A stretch of DNA of 64,000 nucleotides from Magnetococcales bacterium (GTDB lineage: Bacteria > Pseudomonadota > Magnetococcia > Magnetococcales > JADFWU01), in contig JADFWU010000001.1 of the NCBI GenBank assembly GCA_015234045.1, positions 186,001 through 250,000 on the forward strand. Reading direction: 5' to 3'. The position numbers and the translations under genes were made by a program. The stretch's first letter is position 1; every line of letters starts with the position of its first letter. Of the stretch, positions 59,269 to 64,000 are shown in pieces. Under the pieces are notes generated by a model. It searched no databases and was not told the origin of the DNA. It saw nothing but the letters and a program-made list of their open reading frames with translations.

Positions 59269-60870
59269 TTAGCGTTTATCGTAGTTGTAAGGTGTCCAGT
59301 CAGCTGTCAACTCAACATCCTTGGGGAAGTTACCCGGACCAGGAGGTGAGGGGCAGTGAGTCCATTCCAGGGAGGCAGAATTCCAGGGATTCTCAGGGGC
59401 TTTCTCGCCGCCGATTGCACTGAAGAGCCAGTTCAGAATGGTAATTGCCATACCAACTGCAACGATCACAGCACCATAGAAGGCAATTTGATGATATCCC
59501 TCAAATTGAGGAAACATCTGGTAGTCCCAGTAACGACGGGGCATGCCCTGGATGCCGATGATGAACAGTGGCCAGAAGGTCACGTTCACACCAACAAAGT
59601 TGATCAAGAAGCCAAGTTTACCCATTTTTTCATTCGGCATACGACCACTGATTTTTGGGAACCAGTAGTAGACACCAGAAAAGATTGCGAAGGTCGCAAA
59701 GATGGCCATCACATAGTGGAAATGGGCATGTACAAAGGCAGTCTCACTCAGATGCACAGTCATGGAGGTCATGGCGAGCGGAATACCGGTCAAACCACCA
59801 ATCAGTACCAGGAAGAGACAGGAACCAGCATACAACATGGCTGTGTTGTATGTGATGGCACCGCGATAGAGCGTGCCCCACATGGACATAACCATCAGGC
59901 CAACTGGTACGGAGATCAGCAAGGTGGAAACCATCTGACCAACACGAATCCAGTCGGGCATGCCGGCAACGTAAAGATGGTGAACCCAAACTTCACCAGC
60001 CAGCAGGGTAATACCCCAGACACCGCCATAAACGCAGGCTTTATAGTTAAAGATACGGTTCTTAGCCATGCCAGCGATAACCTCAAAGAGGACACCCATG
60101 GCAGGCAGGAAGATAACGTACACGGCAGGATGTGAATAGAACCAGAACAGATTCTGATACAACAACACATCACCGCCAGCAGCGGGATCAAAGAAGTGCG
60201 TACCCAGATACTTGTCGAACAGCAGCATGGTTACGGCAGCAGCCAGAACCGGGATGAAGATCAGCTGGATGACAAAGGCCGCTACGGTTGTCCATACGAA
60301 CACGTTGAGCTGGTTCCAGCCCATTCCGGGTGCGCGCATGTAAACCACAGTGACAAGGAAGTTGACCGCACCCAGGATCGACGAGAACCCCAACAGATGG
60401 ACAGTGAACACATAAAAGGATGTGTTGGCACTGGTCATAACCGAGTAGGGTGGATAGCCGGTCCACATGATGTCCGGGGTGTCCGGGATCACAAAACCTG
60501 CCAGCGCAAGTACGATGGCCACAAAGAAGAGCCAGACGCTGAAGGCGTTGATCCGAGGAAAGGCCACGTCATTGGCCCCGATCATCAACGGGATAAAGTA
60601 GTTGGCAAAGTAGCCGGTCAACCCTGGAATCAAAAATGCCAGGATCATGGCAGCACCGTGAAAGTACAGCCAAGTGTTATAGGTGTCGCCGCCGGTGAAG
60701 GCGTCGCCAACCAGGTTTGGTCCCAATTGGGACTGTTCAATACGAATCAAAAGGGCCATGGTGCCGGCCACAGCGAAAGCGGCTAAAGAGCCGACGAGGT
60801 ACATTACCCCGATTCGCTTATGGTCGGTCGTAAAGACCCACTCTTTCCAAGATGATTGTGCTGCGCTCAT
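59269..60870 (-). CDS. ctaD: Cytochrome c oxidase subunit I (A2-type heme-copper oxidase)
   Basis: 533 residues from the ATG at 60870 (GAGG about 10 bases upstream; a TTG three codons earlier is less likely). About twelve helices. The heme a ligand lies in YFHGAAMILAFLIPG, the CuB ligand and cross-linked Tyr in YSHPAVYVIFLPAMG, the His pair in VWVHHLYVAG and the heme a/a3 ligands in HLSETAFVHAHFHYVMAI. YSHPxVY instead of GHPEVY marks the A2 subfamily, where a Tyr-Ser pair replaces the D-channel Glu. IGANDVAFPRIN retains the channel Asp. It reduces O2 to water and pumps protons in the inner membrane. It follows ctaC in the operon. Confidence 0.97.
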   Translation of the reverse strand: MSAAQSSWKEWVFTTDHKRIGVMYLVGSLAAFAVAGTMALLIRIEQSQLGPNLVGDAFTGGDTYNTWLYFHGAAMILAFLIPGLTGYFANYFIPLMIGANDVAFPRINAFSVWLFFVAIVLALAGFVIPDTPDIMWTGYPPYSVMTSANTSFYVFTVHLLGFSSILGAVNFLVTVVYMRAPGMGWNQLNVFVWTTVAAFVIQLIFIPVLAAAVTMLLFDKYLGTHFFDPAAGGDVLLYQNLFWFYSHPAVYVIFLPAMGVLFEVIAGMAKNRIFNYKACVYGGVWGITLLAGEVWVHHLYVAGMPDWIRVGQMVSTLLISVPVGLMVMSMWGTLYRGAITYNTAMLYAGSCLFLVLIGGLTGIPLAMTSMTVHLSETAFVHAHFHYVMAIFATFAIFSGVYYWFPKISGRMPNEKMGKLGFLINFVGVNVTFWPLFIIGIQGMPRRYWDYQMFPQFEGYHQIAFYGAVIVAVGMAITILNWLFSAIGGEKAPENPWNSASLEWTHCPSPPGPGNFPKDVELTADWTPYNYDKR

Positions 60871-60899
60871 AATTCCCAATCCTCTATTAAAATGGCGAA

Positions 60900-61622
60900 T
60901 CAGGCCTCAGATTCCATTTTTTTGACCCAGGCTTCATACTGTGCTGGAGGCACGGCTTTGACTGGAGCATACATATAAGAGTGACGTGTTCCACAGAACT
61001 CAACACAGGTCACCCAGCTCTCTTTGGCTTCAACAGGGTTGAACCAGATATAGGTGATACGGCCTGGCATCACGTCTTCTTTAACCCGGTAGGTGGCCAT
61101 GCCGAATGAGTGGATAACATCGATGGATTCCATGCGAAGCACAACAGGTGTGCCAACGGGAACCACGAGTCCACTACCTTCTTTGGAGTCAACGTCATAG
61201 GTTGAGATGATGCCGTTCTCATATTCAAATTCCCAGTTCCACATGGAACCGGTCACTTTGACTTCCATGGCATTTTCAGGAACAGTCCGGTAGGTGTTCC
61301 AGAGTGTCCATCCCTTGGCAGCCATGAAGAAGTCATCGGCCATGAAGATCGTTGCAGGAATCAAAGCCCAGGCCAAAGCCTGTGCGCGGGACAATTTAGG
61401 TCCACGACCTACTTGGTCCGGGCTGGTAGCACGGTACTTGAACAGCATGATTAAAGCGGCGATGCCGAAAATGGCACCGATTACTACCAAGTCCCAGAGT
61501 ACTTTATTCCAAAGCACGTCCCAGTCTGCGGCGGGGTTGGGCAGCCCGCCCTCAGACGCAACGGCACCGGTCGCCATCAATGCGATAGCAATACCGGTCA
61601 GTGCCGAAAGTCTCCCTTTCAT
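60900..61622 (-). CDS. ctaC: Cytochrome c oxidase subunit II
   Basis: 240 residues from the ATG at 61622, nine bases after AGGAGG; the ATG at 61631 lies inside that ribosome site. A signal peptide (ALTGIAIALMATGAVA), two membrane helices (VIGAIFGIAALIMLFKY; ALAWALIPATIFMADDFFM) and a periplasmic cupredoxin domain with the CuA site: IHSFG, CVEFCGTRHSYM (two Cys, His, Met) and the Glu between. It takes electrons from cytochrome c. It lacks the C-terminal cytochrome c domain found in many A2-type caa3 oxidases, so an external donor is needed. Confidence 0.96.
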   Translation of the reverse strand: MKGRLSALTGIAIALMATGAVASEGGLPNPAADWDVLWNKVLWDLVVIGAIFGIAALIMLFKYRATSPDQVGRGPKLSRAQALAWALIPATIFMADDFFMAAKGWTLWNTYRTVPENAMEVKVTGSMWNWEFEYENGIISTYDVDSKEGSGLVVPVGTPVVLRMESIDVIHSFGMATYRVKEDVMPGRITYIWFNPVEAKESWVTCVEFCGTRHSYMYAPVKAVPPAQYEAWVKKMESEA

Positions 61623-61642
61623 GATTGACATCCTCCTTCTAC

Positions 61643-62464
61643 CTAACTTTTACGAAATTTACGAAAATAGACTAAGGAACCAACTAAAATCGAAACACCC
61701 AGGATAAACGACCCGGCCCCGACAAAAAGGGGGATGTTATAGGTGTAACGGCCTTCTTTGTAGTTGTAACTGTAACAAATGCTTACTGCCAGTTCGATGA
61801 CCTGGCTAGGCCGGAATTTTCCCTGATGAGCATCCAGTATGGCCAGTTCCATGTCCGTTTGATCGTTGGTTAATGCGTACAGATAGCGAACAACCCGACC
61901 TTCAGGAGAGAGAAAAATGTATACATTGGGATGAAAAAATGTCTGATCCTGAGCACTCCAGAAGTATTTAAAGCCGACACTCTTCGTGAGTGCTTCCATT
62001 ACCTCTGGATCTTTAATCAGGCCCAGTTTCCACCCCTTCTTCAACTTCTCTGAAAGTGCCAGTTCCTGCTGGAAATTGGCCATTGTGTCAACCGTGTCTT
62101 CCTTGTCGAAAGAGAGGGTAAGAACGCGGTAATCTTTGCCAATTTCGGTACGCTCAATGTCCTCAAGCATCTCCTTGAGCACACTGTTAACTGCTGAACA
62201 ACTGCCATCACAGGTATAGTAGGAAAAAACCAGAATGGTCGGCTCGCCCTGAAAATCCCGGAATGTAAACGCTTTTCCGTCTACATCGAGCATTTCCAGA
62301 TCAGGGCTGATTTTCACCCCCATGAACTTCTTATCATCAATCTTGAAGATGTTGGGATCAATGTCAGAGTCCGGGTTGCGAAAATAACGACCCTCCACCA
62401 CGACCGGCAAGGTGATTCCCAGGAGAATCAGGATGATGCCGATAATGGTGTTAGGTCGATACAT
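61643..62464 (-). CDS. SCO-family protein with C-terminal membrane helix, within the oxidase operon
   Basis: 273 residues. Starts with a membrane helix (NTIIGIILILLGITLPVVV). The SCO-like domain has FSYYTCDGSCSAVNSVL (CxxxC near 82-86), a 'DKEDT' strand and the distal His in FFHPNVYIFLSPEG. A C-terminal helix (FVGAGSFILGVSILVGSLVYF) near 245-268 is unusual for plain SCO1. Likely a copper-loading chaperone or thiol reductase for the CuA Cys in subunit II, encoded directly downstream (20 bases). It differs clearly from the SCO at 56487-57167, so the two may act at different steps. Confidence 0.88.
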   Translation of the reverse strand: MYRPNTIIGIILILLGITLPVVVEGRYFRNPDSDIDPNIFKIDDKKFMGVKISPDLEMLDVDGKAFTFRDFQGEPTILVFSYYTCDGSCSAVNSVLKEMLEDIERTEIGKDYRVLTLSFDKEDTVDTMANFQQELALSEKLKKGWKLGLIKDPEVMEALTKSVGFKYFWSAQDQTFFHPNVYIFLSPEGRVVRYLYALTNDQTDMELAILDAHQGKFRPSQVIELAVSICYSYNYKEGRYTYNIPLFVGAGSFILGVSILVGSLVYFRKFRKS

Positions 62465-62526
62465 GATTCCACAATTCCTTGATGATGCCGCTCAATTAAG
62501 CAGTTAACAAAACTACGTTACGTGCT

Positions 62527-63285
62527 CTACCAGAAATAGATCTGGGAGGCGACGAAAAACCACACCACGTCAACAAAGTGCCAGTAGACACCGACTGAAG
62601 CTGTGAGTGTGTGATTGCTTCTACCCTTAAATGCGGGGATAAGAACCGCAAGAAAGCTGCCCAAACCAACAAGCACATGCGAAGCGTGGAAACCAGTGAT
62701 GGTATAGAACGCTGTGCTGAATGCATTGGCGGATGGACCGAAACCAATATGAAGCAGATGTTGATATTCGTAGACAGTCAGACCCAGGAAGATGGTGCCG
62801 AGGATCAGAGTGATGATCAACCATTTACGGAAGCCCGCCATATCACCCGCTTCATCTTTCATTTCAGCGACATGATAGGTGATGGACGATCCGACCAGGA
62901 AGAAGGTCATGATTACAGGAATGAGCAAATTCAGCTCTGGCGTACCTTCTGGCGGCCAATTTCCACCTTGGGAAAGACGCATGGTCCAGTAAGCGGTAAA
63001 CAGCCCCAGGAAGATGAAGATCTCAGAAACGATAAAGATCGGCAGTGCCGTAGCAGCCAGACCAGCAACCAATGGTTTCTGGGTCAAGCCCTCATGTACC
63101 CAACGGGCGATTCCGGCCAGGAGTATAGGTGTGCCCAGGCCAGTAAAGAGGATTGTCAGCATAGTGTCTTCATAGACGAAATATGCCGAAAATCCGAGAG
63201 GTACGAGAAGGAAGGTACCGATGACAACGGCTGTCGGTGCCCAACTCCACTCCCAGTGATGCTCATGTCCAGCGGCTGTACTCAT
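62527..63285 (-). CDS. ctaE: Cytochrome c oxidase subunit III
   Basis: 252 residues, about seven membrane helices. Family signatures are FIVSEIFIFLGLFTAYWTMRLSQGG, LLIPVIMTFFLVGSSITYHVAEM, GLTVYEYQHLLHIGFGPSANAFSTAFYTITGFHASHVLVG and the C-terminal GVYWHFVDVVWFFVASQIYFW. It stabilises subunit I and helps proton uptake. It is the first gene of the oxidase operon; the usual order places ctaE last, so the arrangement ctaE-sco-ctaC-ctaD differs from common clusters. Ribosome site GAGGAGAG lies about nine bases before the ATG. Confidence 0.95.
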   Translation of the reverse strand: MSTAAGHEHHWEWSWAPTAVVIGTFLLVPLGFSAYFVYEDTMLTILFTGLGTPILLAGIARWVHEGLTQKPLVAGLAATALPIFIVSEIFIFLGLFTAYWTMRLSQGGNWPPEGTPELNLLIPVIMTFFLVGSSITYHVAEMKDEAGDMAGFRKWLIITLILGTIFLGLTVYEYQHLLHIGFGPSANAFSTAFYTITGFHASHVLVGLGSFLAVLIPAFKGRSNHTLTASVGVYWHFVDVVWFFVASQIYFW

Positions 63286-64000
63286 TGTTGGTCTCTCCTC
63301 AGTGGAATAGTGAGGTATTTCACTTATAAAAAAGTGTAAATAGGAATAGCCTATTTACGTAACATCCGTGTGGACGGCCTGTCAATAAATAAAACCTGTG
63401 CAGCCCAAATAACCATGACCCGTAAAAAATCATGCCAAAACAATGTACTGTGATCATGACGAAAATGCTAAAAAAATAAGCATTTCAAACAAGGTGTTAG
63501 CGCTTTGTCATAACAATAAACGACCATTCTACACCTTAGAACGCAGCCTCACCGTGTGAGACACTGTGCAATACGGTGAAATGAACCTTTGAATCTAAAA
63601 AGTGTCGTATCGGCAGTTAATTGAAATTCTTAAATAAAAAAAACTATCCCGACCATAAAAAAACAGCGTTTCGGAGCGCATCACTCCTAAAACTGCCCAA
63701 ACATGCTGCATTCTAACGCGCCTTCCAACCAAACACCAGGAAGCAAGCACCTTTTTTACGGTATTTGACATAATAGCTGTGTGGCATTTGCCGCACTTTG
63801 AGTGGTCGTAACGTGCAACAGGTTAATTTTTCGTTGGTTATATGTATTTATCAGCCCATTGGAAAAAATTATTCACTCTGTTAATGAATTTTTTTTTCAA
63901 ACTTGGTAGGGTGTTTCCTCATTCAAAATCCACAAATCAATACGTTGATCTATTTAGCGATTAACAAAAGATAACCTGGTTTCAAATGTAACGCCTATCT
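63286..64000. promoter_or_regulatory. Long non-coding region upstream of the oxidase operon
   Basis: 715 bases without a convincing gene on either strand. It contains the probable operon promoter and operator near 63336-63385. Farther up: AAATGCT...AGCATTT (about 63464-63486), CACCGT...ACGGTG (about 63550-63578) and many A/T runs. The region may extend to a divergent gene outside the window. Confidence 0.4.
63336..63385 (-). promoter_or_regulatory. Candidate ctaE promoter with adjoining inverted repeat
   Basis: On the minus strand TTGACA (63380-63385) matches the -35 consensus; the -10 would fall at about 63356-63361 (TACGTA, weak). Immediately downstream 63336-63358 is an exact 9-bp inverted repeat (GTAAATAGG-AATAG-CCTATTTAC) placed 51 bases before the ATG, a likely operator or leader hairpin. 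Confidence 0.4.

Noticed and set aside
59356-60786. Long open frames on the plus strand (259 and 196 codons)
   Set aside because: They are antisense to ctaD, which has full family motifs; the antisense products are His/Gln-rich with no recognisable features.

Overview
This window comes from a motile, Gram-negative, oxygen-respiring bacterium, most likely a member of the Pseudomonadota. The support is an RnfH-family gene, uppP, truA, a CtaB/CtaC/CtaD/CtaE oxidase set and a very dense complement of chemosensory and histidine-kinase genes. Base composition looks moderately AT-rich by eye (not computed). The dense sensory genes and a hemerythrin fusion protein recall magnetococci and related deep-branching proteobacteria, but nothing here fixes the lineage.

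Layout. 1-2771 (minus): an M23 peptidase overlapping a bactofilin, followed by the 5' part of a 5-oxoprolinase/hydantoinase gene. 3102-22608 (minus): a 19 kb sensory block. Its core (CheA-REC hybrid, CheB, CheR-TPR, double CheW, two MCPs) has the gene set of a Wsp/Frz-like 'alternative cellular function' chemosensory system, but it is surrounded by REC-histidine kinases, an odd CheB-REC-kinase fusion and single-domain receivers rather than a GGDEF output. 22758-33123: cysM, a small Ala/Glu-rich protein, a BvgS-like kinase with two periplasmic solute-binding domains, an M20 amidohydrolase, a CPA-type cation/proton antiporter, a DHH/OB-fold phosphoesterase and a coiled-coil protein. 33443-40060: a PocR-domain hybrid kinase translationally coupled to a DUF3050 protein, a small membrane protein, an Rpn-family nuclease and a BioF2-like acetyltransferase, with mobile-looking repeats between the last two. 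40383-43159: HIT protein, tRNA-Ala(CGC), uppP, truA and an RnfH-like protein with a histone-H1-like tail. 43348-46637: an orphan ParA-type ATPase followed by three tightly coupled envelope proteins, the last a 39-residue lipoprotein. 46664-56396: a GGDEF-EAL protein, an ArsM-like methyltransferase group, an arrestin-like protein and a large metallo-beta-lactamase/cyclic-nucleotide/hemerythrin fusion. 56487-63285 (minus): an aa3-type cytochrome c oxidase operon (ctaE, sco, ctaC, ctaD) and its assembly genes (small membrane protein, DUF420, ctaB, sco).

How the genes fit together. The dominant theme is signal transduction: five multidomain hybrid or REC-linked kinases, a kinase without a sensor domain paired with its own receiver, a complete chemosensory adaptation set (CheR and CheB) and one bifunctional c-di-GMP protein. 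The oxidase cluster supplies aerobic respiration; its subunit I carries the YSHPxVY motif of the A2 subfamily. The hemerythrin fusion suggests oxygen sensing alongside it.

Intergenic regions carry at least three families of short palindromic, MITE-like repeats. The clearest is a 159-bp element present twice at about 97% identity; one copy interrupts the sensory block. Several long perfect palindromes lie inside the first codons of genes (hyuA, truA). No rRNA, CRISPR array, prophage or full transposase was seen.
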